From SAR202 cluster bacterium AD-804-J14_MRT_500m (GTDB taxonomy: Bacteria; Chloroflexota; Dehalococcoidia; UBA3495; GCA-2712585), in the NCBI GenBank assembly GCA_009391275.1, contig VEXF01000004.1:1-64000 (forward strand): a DNA stretch of 64,000 nt, read 5' to 3'. Made by a program: the position numbers and the translations under genes. The notes below the pieces were generated by a model, which ran no database searches, was not told where the DNA came from, and was given only the letters and a program-made list of their open reading frames with translations. Positions 52,886-61,679 of the stretch are shown here, in pieces. Each line of letters starts with the position of its first letter. Positions within the stretch are counted from its first letter, which is position 1.

Positions 52886-54121
52886 TCAGGTCCTAGACTT
52901 AGATTTGTCACTTCCTCGCTGTTTAATCCAAAAACCGGTTTGTACCAGAAGAACTACAACCACAACTAGTACCACAGCCGATGTTAGGCTAAAGACCCAG
53001 TTGCCTAATCTAAACTTATCAGCCCTAGAGTCAGCAATTTGATCAGTTGCGAGCCATTCTGCCTCTAACCCTATTCTATCCAAACCATAAGCGGTAACAA
53101 GGGCAGAGTCCAAATCCAACCCATCGTTCAAAGATGATATTAAACTCTGGAAAGGTTGATCGCCATATACTCTGAATAAAAAACTTACGACACTTTCAGA
53201 TTTCTTATAGAAATAATCCAACGATTCTGGTGTACCCGTAACCGAGTTCATGGAAGTCAATGGTTTGTCATACCTGCGGCTCCAATCAAATTGTTGGACA
53301 CTGATTGGCTCAGACTCCATATAACTAGCAAACCCTTCATTCAACCAAGCTGGCAACGTAACGGATGGCCGAGATACCGCTTTATCTAGAAAAATATGGG
53401 AGGCTTCATGTGTGATGATATCATCACGAAGACCTGCAACTATAAATGCACCCCAGTCAGCAAACGCAAATCCATGAAAAATCTGGTTACTGTCTATGAA
53501 TTCACTTGTATATGGGAGAGCCAAGTCGGCTTCCTTCCTAGTGCTGTAAACGATCCCATTAATTGGGGTCATAAGTCGGAAGTTAAGAGTTTTTTCAAGT
53601 CTGACAAGAGACTCTTGAAACTCAGTCGCGACCTTCTTCACCTTTCGGTCCGGTTGGTCATACCACCATAACGTAATATTCCCAACCGAGGTTGAGCGCC
53701 AATCGAATCTTGGATCCATAACCATGACTGTAGTTAAGTTAGTAAGGTTGTCATTACTCAATACGTCTGTAATCGTATAAAAAAACTCTATATTTGATCC
53801 GGGCGGAATGTAATTACTACCGGTAAGATCCAGAGTGAAACTTGCCGCAACGTTATAATCAGGGTCGAACTCCAGATATGAGTAATTCCAATGTCCCCCA
53901 TGTCCATTCCTGTAATTTAGTCTTATGTCTTTAATCTCCATATCGCTTTTCACTTCTAGATGGAATGTAATCTCCAAAGGGGTTTTCATCTCTGTAGTCT
54001 GACGGAGCACCTGTATTCCTTCACCGGTTGCATGAACCGAGGAGATACTACGAGAGAAAATCGTTGTAATTATGATTGCCAACAATATCGCTTGGACTGA
54101 CCTACGAATTCTGTAGCTCAT
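52886..54121 (-). CDS. Membrane-anchored metallopeptidase, peptidase MA-like
   Basis: Predicted secreted gluzincin protease. The N-terminus has a signal or anchor helix (AILLAIIITTIFSRSISS), then a beta-rich domain of about 150 residues. The zinc motif HEASH is followed by the ligand Glu in LNEGFASYMES. A C-terminal transmembrane helix (SAVVLVVVVVLLVQTGFWI) ends in basic residues, so the catalytic part faces outside. ATG 54121 is used; a TTG 8 codons earlier is possible. Substrate unknown. Confidence 0.85.
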   Translation of the reverse strand: MSYRIRRSVQAILLAIIITTIFSRSISSVHATGEGIQVLRQTTEMKTPLEITFHLEVKSDMEIKDIRLNYRNGHGGHWNYSYLEFDPDYNVAASFTLDLTGSNYIPPGSNIEFFYTITDVLSNDNLTNLTTVMVMDPRFDWRSTSVGNITLWWYDQPDRKVKKVATEFQESLVRLEKTLNFRLMTPINGIVYSTRKEADLALPYTSEFIDSNQIFHGFAFADWGAFIVAGLRDDIITHEASHIFLDKAVSRPSVTLPAWLNEGFASYMESEPISVQQFDWSRRYDKPLTSMNSVTGTPESLDYFYKKSESVVSFLFRVYGDQPFQSLISSLNDGLDLDSALVTAYGLDRIGLEAEWLATDQIADSRADKFRLGNWVFSLTSAVVLVVVVVLLVQTGFWIKQRGSDKSKSRT

Positions 54122-54551
54122 TATTTGAACCAAAGGATGTGCCAACCCAACTCAGTTTCCTTAGAAAATAGACTTTCTATATCCTACGATGTTCAACTAC
54201 ACGATCGATGCGGTTAAATTATAGTTTGATACTAACCACAACGCTGGGAAACCAACTAAGGTCCTGAATCCTTTTCAAAGTATTACTTTAAACTCGGATC
54301 CCGTTAACTTCCGAACGAATCCTAGCATGACGCCTAGCTAATAAACACTCAATTGTCAAAATTGGTAGCCTGACGATGTCAACATAACCTCCTCATTTAA
54401 TTAGATATCCGGTATGCCTACGATATAATGATTCCGATATTTCCAGTTTAGTTATATGTGCACCAAATATTGCAAAACGCAATGCTTATCTCTTAGCCTA
54501 ATACAACTACTATTTCAAAACCCATGATTGGAAGAACGATAGGAGGGTTCC
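54122..54551. other. AT-rich divergent intergenic region
   Basis: About 430 bases between divergent peptidase genes. A TATAAT at 54424-54429 could be a -10 element for the JAMM gene but lacks a convincing -35. No open frame with coding character, RNA gene or repeat was found. Confidence 0.4.
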
Positions 54552-55040
54552 ATGGCTAAAAGACCAACCGCACTGAAAATCCCTCGTTCAATTCTTAATC
54601 AGGCCTATCGTCAAGCTCGACGGTCTTTTCCGAATGAGTGCTGTGGTTGGCTGTCAGGCTCTCGGGATTCCGACGAGGTATCTCGAATACGGGAATGTGT
54701 TAACGCCCAGAGTTCAGGCAATCACCCAACCAAACCTAGCAGAACTGCAGAAATCGCCTATGTTTTCACCAGTACTGATTTGATAGATCTTTACCATAGC
54801 CTAGACACTAAGATGCCCGCCCGTATCATCTTTCATTCTCACCCCAATGGACGCGCCTACCTTTCCCCGACCGATCGTCAGGTGGCTACTAGTCCTTGGG
54901 GGGATGGCCCTGTCTATCCAGTCCAACAACTCGTTATAGGGATTGACGGAGATCAGATAGTAGAAGCGGCTTTGTTTTCTTGGTCAGATGAGGATTTAGA
55001 TTTCATAGAAGTAGACCGTTACGATGGAGCCCACATATAG
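54552..55040 (+). CDS. JAMM/MPN+ metallopeptidase
   Basis: Zinc isopeptidase-like protein of the JAB family. The complete JAMM site is present: Glu29 in PNECCGWL, His95 and His97 in HSHPNGRAYLS, Ser105 and Asp108 in SPTD. Length 162 equals the bare catalytic domain. ATG 54552 has AGGAGGG five to six bases upstream, one of the best ribosome sites in the window. Relatives include Mec/CysO-processing enzymes and bacterial desampylase-like proteins; no ubiquitin-like or E1-like gene is nearby, so the substrate is unknown. Confidence 0.9.
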   Translation: MAKRPTALKIPRSILNQAYRQARRSFPNECCGWLSGSRDSDEVSRIRECVNAQSSGNHPTKPSRTAEIAYVFTSTDLIDLYHSLDTKMPARIIFHSHPNGRAYLSPTDRQVATSPWGDGPVYPVQQLVIGIDGDQIVEAALFSWSDEDLDFIEVDRYDGAHI

Positions 55041-55085
55041 CTTATTGATGTTCGTAGACGTTATCCGCGTTATATAATTCCGTAC

Positions 55086-55235
55086 TCAGCCGAACGAGCC
55101 CTTTCTGATACCATCCAACTCAACACTCCAGGATGCCATATAATCCATGTCCTTATCTTCAAATAACGTGCGCATCATGATACTTTGCGAATACCGGTCT
55201 GAGTACCAGTTGTATATCAGGAGAAATGGTTCCAC
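55086..55235 (-). CDS. Possible small protein downstream of the VWA gene
   Basis: 49-codon frame with GTG start, beginning 17 bases after the VWA gene stops. It is rich in aromatic and acidic residues (YNWYSDRYSQS, RTLFEDKDMDYMASWSVE) and does not look random. No ribosome binding site is evident, and the family is unknown. It may be a real small protein, a remnant, or chance. Confidence 0.28.
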   Translation of the reverse strand: MEPFLLIYNWYSDRYSQSIMMRTLFEDKDMDYMASWSVELDGIRKGSFG

Positions 55236-55252
55236 CGAATTTGAGCATAGTG

Positions 55253-57199
55253 TCAATTAGAGCGTTTTTGGCGATTATTGACAAAGTCCACCAAAACAAA
55301 TTCACCTAACGCTTGAGGACTACTATAGAACGCCCGCCCTCGATTAACACGGGTTATATTATCTATAAAATTGAGGAGCTGATAGTTATTCTCAAGCATA
55401 AATGTGTTGATAATTATTCCTGCTTGAGTACATCTTTTCACTTCTTTTAACGTCTCAAATACAGTCTTTGGAGTAGGTGGGTAACTAAAATATGCACGAT
55501 CGCCTTCCAAATAAGCTGTCGGTTCACCATCTGTGATCAGTATTATTTGACGAGTGCCCATTTTTTCCTTAGCCAAAAGTTTTCGCGATATCATTAATGC
55601 ATGATGGAGGTTAGTACCAGGCCTCTGGGTATTCCAACTCGCATTCAATAACTCATCTTCTTTTATTTCATGGGCATAGTCGGAGAATCCTACTATAAAC
55701 AGCCTATCCCTAGGGTATTGAGAACGAATCAAGGAAAAAAGTGCCATCGCTACTTTCTTTGCAGCCTGGAATGATTCAACCATCCCCATAGATCGGCTCT
55801 GATCAAGTAAAACCACCGTGGCTGCCTGAGTAGAATGCTCGCTCCTAAACACCTCGAAGTCGCTGGGTTCGATTCTAATGGGAAGACCTCTTCCCTGCCT
55901 GTATAACGCCTTTTTCAAGCTCTGCGGCAAATTTACATCGAACGAATACCCATATTCATATGGTTTAGTCTCATCTAATCTTTCTCCGATTGACCCTCTC
56001 AGCGAAATATAATGCGGACCAACCCGGTCTTTTTTTAATTTGCTGAATACTTCTACTAAGGCTCGTTGTCCGATTTTGCGAATTCCCAAAGGAGTAAGTT
56101 CGAGATGATCTTCCCCGATCATGTAACCTGCCTCTTCTAATATATGTTTTACCTCCTTGAGCTTTTCCAGACTATATTTGGCACCGTCCCCGGACCAACG
56201 AGCCAGTTCATCCGGATCTATATTCTCTAAATCGCCGGTTTGGATGGCATCTCGAAGACTCCTCTCCAGCCTATCGATGGCCCGCATCTCTTTGAGTACC
56301 TCCGTGGCCCGACTTAAATCGAGTCTTTCTTCCCCCGTGAACGAATGTTTCGTGGCCGATTCTTTACCTAGTTTTAACTTGGCGATAAGAGAAGCTACGT
56401 CAGACATCTCATTCTTATATTTTTCACTTTGAACAGACGCCATAACGTCTTCAAATTCTTGTTTTATGTTTTGGGACATGCTCTTTGAAAGAGCATGTGT
56501 TTGGATTATCTGGTCTTCAATGTGTTCGATAAAGTCATCTAAGGTTGGAGAGGAGATAGAGCCAAACATAGATCCAAATTTATCTAAAAGTTCTCTGTAG
56601 TCAGGTTTCAACCCCATTAGTTCTTCTCTAAGCATATGAGTGAGTTCCCGTAACATCTTTATATCTTGAGAGGTGTGATCTACGATTTGTTGCTTCAACA
56701 TGTTCAGGATTTCTTGATGCATTTGGCGCGCCTTAGAGTCCATAAAATCGTAATCTTCTAATTCTTTGATCGCACCAGCTACATTATCTGAAATCAAATC
56801 CAGTTTTCCCAAATTGACCGCCACACGCTGGTGGGTCTGGTCTACGGAGTCTCCTAATTTTTGCGATGCTTCGTATAAGCTCTTCCTGATACCTTGTCGC
56901 TCAGTCCGGACTACTTCATCAATCCTTTTTCTCAGATCATCTACCACGGAATCAATATTGTAGCGTTCTAACTTCTGTTTGCGATGCCGTCTTAGTTGTT
57001 GCAAGAACTCTTGAAGGCCCTGTACCCTGTCGTTATTCCTTTTATGAATCCCCCTGCGAAATAATTCTTTCATCGCCGTCATCACGTCATTTTGCCGAAA
57101 CATATCATCGGTTAATTGTTCCAACAAATCATCAGCGGCAATCGTGAATTCAGACTGGCTGCCATCCCAACGAGAATAACGATACCTAGGAGTAGTCAC
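55253..57199 (-). CDS. VWA domain protein with long helical N-terminal region
   Basis: 648 residues. The first two thirds are alpha-helical and rich in charged residues, with coiled-coil-like stretches. The C-terminal third is a von Willebrand A domain with an intact metal site: DQSRSMG (DxSxS), Thr in RPGTNLH and Asp in LITDGEPT. Such proteins usually work with a MoxR-type AAA ATPase in cofactor insertion or complex assembly, but none is adjacent. GTG start with GGTGGG upstream. The molybdenum maturation genes on the other side recall CoxE-type VWA partners, a weak inference. Confidence 0.85.
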   Translation of the reverse strand: MTTPRYRYSRWDGSQSEFTIAADDLLEQLTDDMFRQNDVMTAMKELFRRGIHKRNNDRVQGLQEFLQQLRRHRKQKLERYNIDSVVDDLRKRIDEVVRTERQGIRKSLYEASQKLGDSVDQTHQRVAVNLGKLDLISDNVAGAIKELEDYDFMDSKARQMHQEILNMLKQQIVDHTSQDIKMLRELTHMLREELMGLKPDYRELLDKFGSMFGSISSPTLDDFIEHIEDQIIQTHALSKSMSQNIKQEFEDVMASVQSEKYKNEMSDVASLIAKLKLGKESATKHSFTGEERLDLSRATEVLKEMRAIDRLERSLRDAIQTGDLENIDPDELARWSGDGAKYSLEKLKEVKHILEEAGYMIGEDHLELTPLGIRKIGQRALVEVFSKLKKDRVGPHYISLRGSIGERLDETKPYEYGYSFDVNLPQSLKKALYRQGRGLPIRIEPSDFEVFRSEHSTQAATVVLLDQSRSMGMVESFQAAKKVAMALFSLIRSQYPRDRLFIVGFSDYAHEIKEDELLNASWNTQRPGTNLHHALMISRKLLAKEKMGTRQIILITDGEPTAYLEGDRAYFSYPPTPKTVFETLKEVKRCTQAGIIINTFMLENNYQLLNFIDNITRVNRGRAFYSSPQALGEFVLVDFVNNRQKRSN

Positions 57200-57543
57200 T
57201 GTTTCCCACCTGCCCCAACTCGCATTTTAAATCCTAGATGGCCAGTGTAGGCTATTTTTAATCTCAGCGATCACCACGACCTCCTGATAAGCCGATAGAA
57301 TTTCAATTAACTTGTCTTCATCTTTGCAAAGCCTAAAAAGAATGGTATTAATAGTCCCACTAAGGATAAATTAGCTGTCCGGAAGACCCCGGGCCGGATT
57401 TCCATGCTACTATTACACATTAGCTACGGCAAGCAGCGGAGTAGATACCGGCACGAAAATAGAAACGCCTCAAGCTTGGTAGTTTGATTGCGCCCTAATC
57501 AGCATGGTACGCTTGAAACATCGAACCATCGGGGATTAACTAG
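57200..57543. other. Intergenic region between VWA and xdhC genes
   Basis: Divergent spacer of about 340 bases. On the minus strand a 32-codon ATG frame (57307-57405) would encode a single-helix membrane peptide (core SLVGLLIPFFLGFA), without a clear ribosome site. A second open stretch without start codon (57227-57370) reads KDEDKLIEILSAYQEVVVIA. A GC-rich dyad TCCGG/CCGGA lies at 57378-57398. None is firm. Confidence 0.3.
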
Positions 57544-58671
57544 ATGCAAGAAGTTATTGAAGAGACAATCCGGCTCTTGGAGCAAGGTGAGCCATGTGTG
57601 TTGGCCACAGTTGTTAGGACCAAGGGTTCCACCCCACAGAAACCAGGGGCCAAGCTAGTAGTGCGCAAAGATGGAACTGCTGTGGGAACACTAGGTGGAG
57701 GATGCGTCGAAGGCGATATTTGGTTCGCGGCTAAAGAAATCATGAGACGCCAGAGTGGCCCAGAATTCAAGGACTATTACTTGAACGAGGACATTGCTGC
57801 AAGGGACGGCTTGGTTTGCGGTGGTACCATGTATTTCTTCTTGGATCCACTGACAACATCAAGCGATTACCTACCATATGGACGTGAAATCTTAGACGCT
57901 TACAATGGTGGAAAAGTTGTTGGAATGGCAACGATAGTCCGATCCAACGAACCCCAAAATATGGGATCTCGGTTACTCCTACGCCACAACGGCGCCATCG
58001 ATGGAACATTGGGTCGGAAGGATTTGGATCAGTTAGCTTTAGAATCCATACCGAAGATAGCAGAGATAGGCGACAACAATCACATACTTGCTGCAGATGG
58101 AACCGAGATCTTCGTAGAAGGTTTTACATCACCTGCCACACTAGTAATTATGGGGGGAGGACACGTCGGTAAAGCCACATCAGTAGTGGCTAAAAATCTC
58201 GGATTTAGAATATATATCGTCGACGATAGACCTGAATTCTCTAATAAAGACCGCTTCCCCGAAGCGCGAGACACTGTTATAGATAAATTCAGTTCAGGAC
58301 TTGACCGGATTCCTATTAATATCAACACGTACATAGTAGTGGCGACCCGCGGTCACAAACAGGACGATATGGCGCTTGAGGCTGCGATTCGCACTCCAGC
58401 CCGTTATGTTGGACTCATGGGTAGCCGTCGCAAGACGTTACTTATTTATAAAAATCCACTAAAAAAAGGTTATTCTCCCGAAACGCTTCGGAAAGTCAAC
58501 GCGCCTATCGGTCTAGATATTGGTGCTCTCACCCCTGAAGAAATTGCAGTCAGCATAATGTCAGAACTTGTGATGGTTAAAAGAGGTGGGACCGGTCGCT
58601 CGATGCAAATGGACGAGAAGTTTTTCAACAGAGCTATACAACAGGCAAAGGTCAAGGAGTGGACCGCGTAG
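57544..58671 (+). CDS. xdhC: XdhC/CoxI family molybdenum hydroxylase maturation protein
   Basis: Chaperone that binds and sulfurates molybdenum cofactor before insertion into xanthine dehydrogenase-type enzymes. N-terminal XdhC_CoxI domain with LATVVRTKGSTPQKPGAK and GTLGGGCVEGDIW. C-terminal Rossmann domain with VIMGGGHVGKATSVVA and later YVGLMGSRRKT. Length 375. Overlaps the mocA-like gene by 13 bases. The client hydroxylase genes are not in this window. Confidence 0.92.
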   Translation: MQEVIEETIRLLEQGEPCVLATVVRTKGSTPQKPGAKLVVRKDGTAVGTLGGGCVEGDIWFAAKEIMRRQSGPEFKDYYLNEDIAARDGLVCGGTMYFFLDPLTTSSDYLPYGREILDAYNGGKVVGMATIVRSNEPQNMGSRLLLRHNGAIDGTLGRKDLDQLALESIPKIAEIGDNNHILAADGTEIFVEGFTSPATLVIMGGGHVGKATSVVAKNLGFRIYIVDDRPEFSNKDRFPEARDTVIDKFSSGLDRIPININTYIVVATRGHKQDDMALEAAIRTPARYVGLMGSRRKTLLIYKNPLKKGYSPETLRKVNAPIGLDIGALTPEEIAVSIMSELVMVKRGGTGRSMQMDEKFFNRAIQQAKVKEWTA

Positions 58672-59264
58672 GAGCCATGCTTTTGGCCGCTGGGCTCTCA
58701 ACTCGAATGGGAGAGCCCAAACCTTTCCTTGATTGGAAGGGCAAATCCCTTCTTAACTACCAAACTGAAACCTTACGGAACGCTGGCCTTAATCCTGTCT
58801 TGGTCATTTTAGGACACCGCGCCGATCAAATTGAGACAGATCTCATCCCTGATGAGTCACTTCAGGTCATACATAACCCACATTACAAACAGGGTCGCAG
58901 TACATCGATCCGTGCGGGTGTAAAGGCGTTGGAATCTTCGAATGTAGACTCGCTGCTAATACTCAATATCGATCAACCCAGACAAATCAGCTCTATTAAA
59001 TCCCTAGTCAAATCACACCAGGAAGCAGGATCCTTGATCACCATCCCGACCTATCAAGGCAAAGGTGGTCATCCGGTAATATTTTCTACCAGCCTTCTAG
59101 CAGAACTGTCTCAAGTGTCTGAAGATAGCCAAGGCATAAAAGCATTGGTTCGTCGACATGAAAAAGAGACACACCGGTTAGATCTAGGGCTTGAAGAAGT
59201 ACTGCTAGACTTTAACACCAAAGAGGAATATCGCCGTGCGTATATTCTCCACGGGAGAAATTAA
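58659..59264 (+). CDS. MocA/MobA-like nucleotidyltransferase
   Basis: NTP transferase that most likely makes molybdenum cytosine dinucleotide. N-terminal nucleotide motif LLAAGLSTRMGEPKPFLDW, then GRSTSIRAGVKAL and the metal Asp in LLILNIDQPR. Length 201. The GTG start lies inside the end of xdhC. The tight coupling with xdhC supports a role in cofactor preparation for a molybdenum hydroxylase rather than mobA-type guanylylation. Confidence 0.88.
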   Translation: MDRVGAMLLAAGLSTRMGEPKPFLDWKGKSLLNYQTETLRNAGLNPVLVILGHRADQIETDLIPDESLQVIHNPHYKQGRSTSIRAGVKALESSNVDSLLILNIDQPRQISSIKSLVKSHQEAGSLITIPTYQGKGGHPVIFSTSLLAELSQVSEDSQGIKALVRRHEKETHRLDLGLEEVLLDFNTKEEYRRAYILHGRN

Positions 59265-59457
59265 CCCTATTGCATCACCATCAAATCCGATTTGTAGACT
59301 CATTGTGAAACGATACCACCTCTTAGACAACCTTTAAAACGCAAGAGGCGGTTTTCGCTAATTCCCAACAAGCTTCGGGCACTCTAACAGCCGGAGCATT
59401 ACAATTCACCATGTGTTAACATGGGTCGATTATTTTAACTACGCTTGGGAGGAGCAT

Positions 59458-60645
59458 ATGCCGGCGTTAGAAGGCATCCGGGTTCTGGATCTCACGAGGG
59501 CCCTAGCTGGACCTTACTGTTCCCTCATGCTCGGTGACTACGGTGCCGATGTTATTAAAATAGAATTGCCAGGTCGGGGTGACGATACCAGGCAATGGGG
59601 ACCACCATATATCAACTCGGAGAGTGCCTATTTCCTCTCAATTAACAGGAGCAAGCGCAGCCTTACCTTGAACCTTAAAGACTCCAAAGGCAAAGATATC
59701 TTTATGCAGTTGGCCCGTGATGCTGATGTGATTTTGGAAAACTTTACACCGGGTGTCATGGAGCGGCTCAGCATGGACTATGACTCCGTTAAGTCCATTA
59801 ACTCCAAGATAATTTTTTGTTCCATTTCCGGTTTCGGCCAAACGGGCCCTTATCGCGACAGGCCTGCATACGACCAGATGATGCAAGGTGTAGGCGGCAT
59901 CATGAGTCTGACTGGAGAACCAGACGGACCTCCTCAAAAGATGGGAATTGCCCTTACTGATATAGGCGCGGGTATGCTAGGAGCTTTTGCGATCATGACT
60001 GCCCTGTTTCATCGACAACGCACTGGACAAGGCCAATACATAGATGTCTCGATGCTAGACAACCAAGTAGCGTGGCTCACATATCAGGCTGGTACATTCT
60101 TCGGAACCGGTGCCCCACCACCACGTCTAGGCTCCGCACATCCAAATTTAGTTCCTTACCAAGCTTTCCAGTGCTCTGACAAAAAATATGTTAATGTGGC
60201 AGTCGGAAACGAACGTTTCTGGGAACGATTCTGCACTGCCATAAATCGTAGTGATCTGTTGGAAAACCCCCGCTATGCACTGAATCGGGACAGAGTTAAA
60301 AATCGATCTGAACTCGTGTCCATATTGCAACAAGAATTTGCAAATAAAACGGCTTCTCAATGGGTGGAAATCCTCGAAAAGTCAGGCGTTCCAAGCGGAG
60401 CAATAAACGACTTATCAGACGTTTTTTCCGATCCCCAAGTCGTCCATAGAGAAATGATTTTAGAGATGGACCACCCCGCAGCAGGCAGGATAAAACAAAC
60501 CGGTCTCGCTATAAAATTTTCAGGGTCTCCAGGCTCAATTAATATTCCTCCGCCTCTATTAGGAGAACACAATGTAGAAATCCTGGCAGAATTAGGATTC
60601 GGACCAGACGATATAAGCGATCTTCAACGGCAACAGATCATTTAG
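59458..60645 (+). CDS. CaiB/BaiF family III CoA-transferase
   Basis: Transfers CoA between acids in a ternary-complex mechanism. N-terminal LEGIRVLDLTRALAGPYCS, GDYGADVIKIELPGRGD, and the active-site Asp in RPAYDQMMQG. C-terminal LGEHNVEILAELGF is typical. ATG 59458 with GGAGGAG upstream is chosen; the in-frame codon at 59413 is rejected. Length 395. Substrate not decidable; relatives act on oxalate, carnitine, succinate or aromatic acids. Confidence 0.93.
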   Translation: MPALEGIRVLDLTRALAGPYCSLMLGDYGADVIKIELPGRGDDTRQWGPPYINSESAYFLSINRSKRSLTLNLKDSKGKDIFMQLARDADVILENFTPGVMERLSMDYDSVKSINSKIIFCSISGFGQTGPYRDRPAYDQMMQGVGGIMSLTGEPDGPPQKMGIALTDIGAGMLGAFAIMTALFHRQRTGQGQYIDVSMLDNQVAWLTYQAGTFFGTGAPPPRLGSAHPNLVPYQAFQCSDKKYVNVAVGNERFWERFCTAINRSDLLENPRYALNRDRVKNRSELVSILQQEFANKTASQWVEILEKSGVPSGAINDLSDVFSDPQVVHREMILEMDHPAAGRIKQTGLAIKFSGSPGSINIPPPLLGEHNVEILAELGFGPDDISDLQRQQII

Positions 60646-60719
60646 TTTGTTAGCTTCCTTGCCTCGAAATTGGTCTTTGATTATCATTTGAAAAATCTTC
60701 ACCAAAAGGTCTCTCGCTC

Positions 60720-61514
60720 ATGGATTTAGGACTTAAAGAACGGGTAGCAATAGTGGGTGGCTCCAGCAAGGGTATGGGTAAAGCAACCGCCATTGCATTA
60801 GCACGGGAAGGGGCGTTCGTAACGATTAGTTCCCGTTCTGAGACAGATCTGCGAAAAACAGAGATGGATATTGCTCGGATAGCATCGCAACAACATGTGT
60901 TAGCAATTCCTGCAGACTTATCCAAACACGATGACATCAGAAAAGTAGTGCGGGAAACATTCAACCGATTTGATCGGTTGGACATCATAGTTAACAACAT
61001 TGGGGGACCGCCTCAAGGAAAAGCAGCAGACCTAGGAGACGAGCAATGGTATGCTGCCTTAGAACTCAACTTCCTCAGTGCAATAAGAATGAGCCGCGAA
61101 GCCATCCCCTACATGAAACAACAACGATGGGGCAGAATCGTCAACCTCCTGTCTAACACAGTCAAGCAACCTGCGCTAGACCTCGTTCTTTCCACATCTA
61201 CCCGGTTGGCTGTAGTCGGTTTCGCTAAAAGCCTTTCTACAGAGGTCGCTCCCTTTAACATTACCGTCAACAATGTTCTTCCAGGGGCTGTGCTTACTGA
61301 TCGCATGACATCGCTTTACAACTCGATGGCTGAATCCCACGAAAAAACTGCAGAAGAACTAATGCAAAACGCCACTAGGCAAATTCCCATGCGTCGACTT
61401 GGTAGGCCAGAGGAGATGGGAGATCTAATTTCCTTCCTTGCTTCAGAGCGCGCCGGATTCATTACAGGCCAAAGCATTAGCCTAGACGGAGGAGCTCTCT
61501 CTTCAGTGATTTGA
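60720..61514 (+). CDS. SDR family protein with altered active site
   Basis: Short-chain dehydrogenase fold. The NAD(P) motif is GGSSKGMGKATAIAL, and NNIGG and NNVLPGAVLTDRM are present. At the usual YxxxK position the protein reads LDLVLSTSTRLAVVG, with neither Tyr nor Lys. The Ser preceding it (VNLLSNT) is kept. Length 264. It follows the CaiB gene by 74 bases. Oxidoreductase activity by the normal SDR mechanism is doubtful; it may use another base, or act as a non-redox enzyme. Confidence 0.88.
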   Translation: MDLGLKERVAIVGGSSKGMGKATAIALAREGAFVTISSRSETDLRKTEMDIARIASQQHVLAIPADLSKHDDIRKVVRETFNRFDRLDIIVNNIGGPPQGKAADLGDEQWYAALELNFLSAIRMSREAIPYMKQQRWGRIVNLLSNTVKQPALDLVLSTSTRLAVVGFAKSLSTEVAPFNITVNNVLPGAVLTDRMTSLYNSMAESHEKTAEELMQNATRQIPMRRLGRPEEMGDLISFLASERAGFITGQSISLDGGALSSVI

Positions 61515-61679
61515 AGCCCTAAAATATGGCGTGATGAAAAATCTTTGGTATTCCCTTGAAATTACTGTCTCCTCACTGGTCAGGGTTTCTGAAAACTCGC
61601 TAGATATCCTATAGAGGGAGTGTGTAATTCAACTGCAGTGTATAGCCCATGCATGATCCTGACTGCGGTCTAATACACC

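Noticed and set aside
59323..59370. Inverted repeat near CCTCTT/AAGAGG as a terminator before the CaiB gene
   Set aside because: Arms are short, the loop is long and the AAAACGC/GCGGTTTT pairing has a bulge; not convincing.
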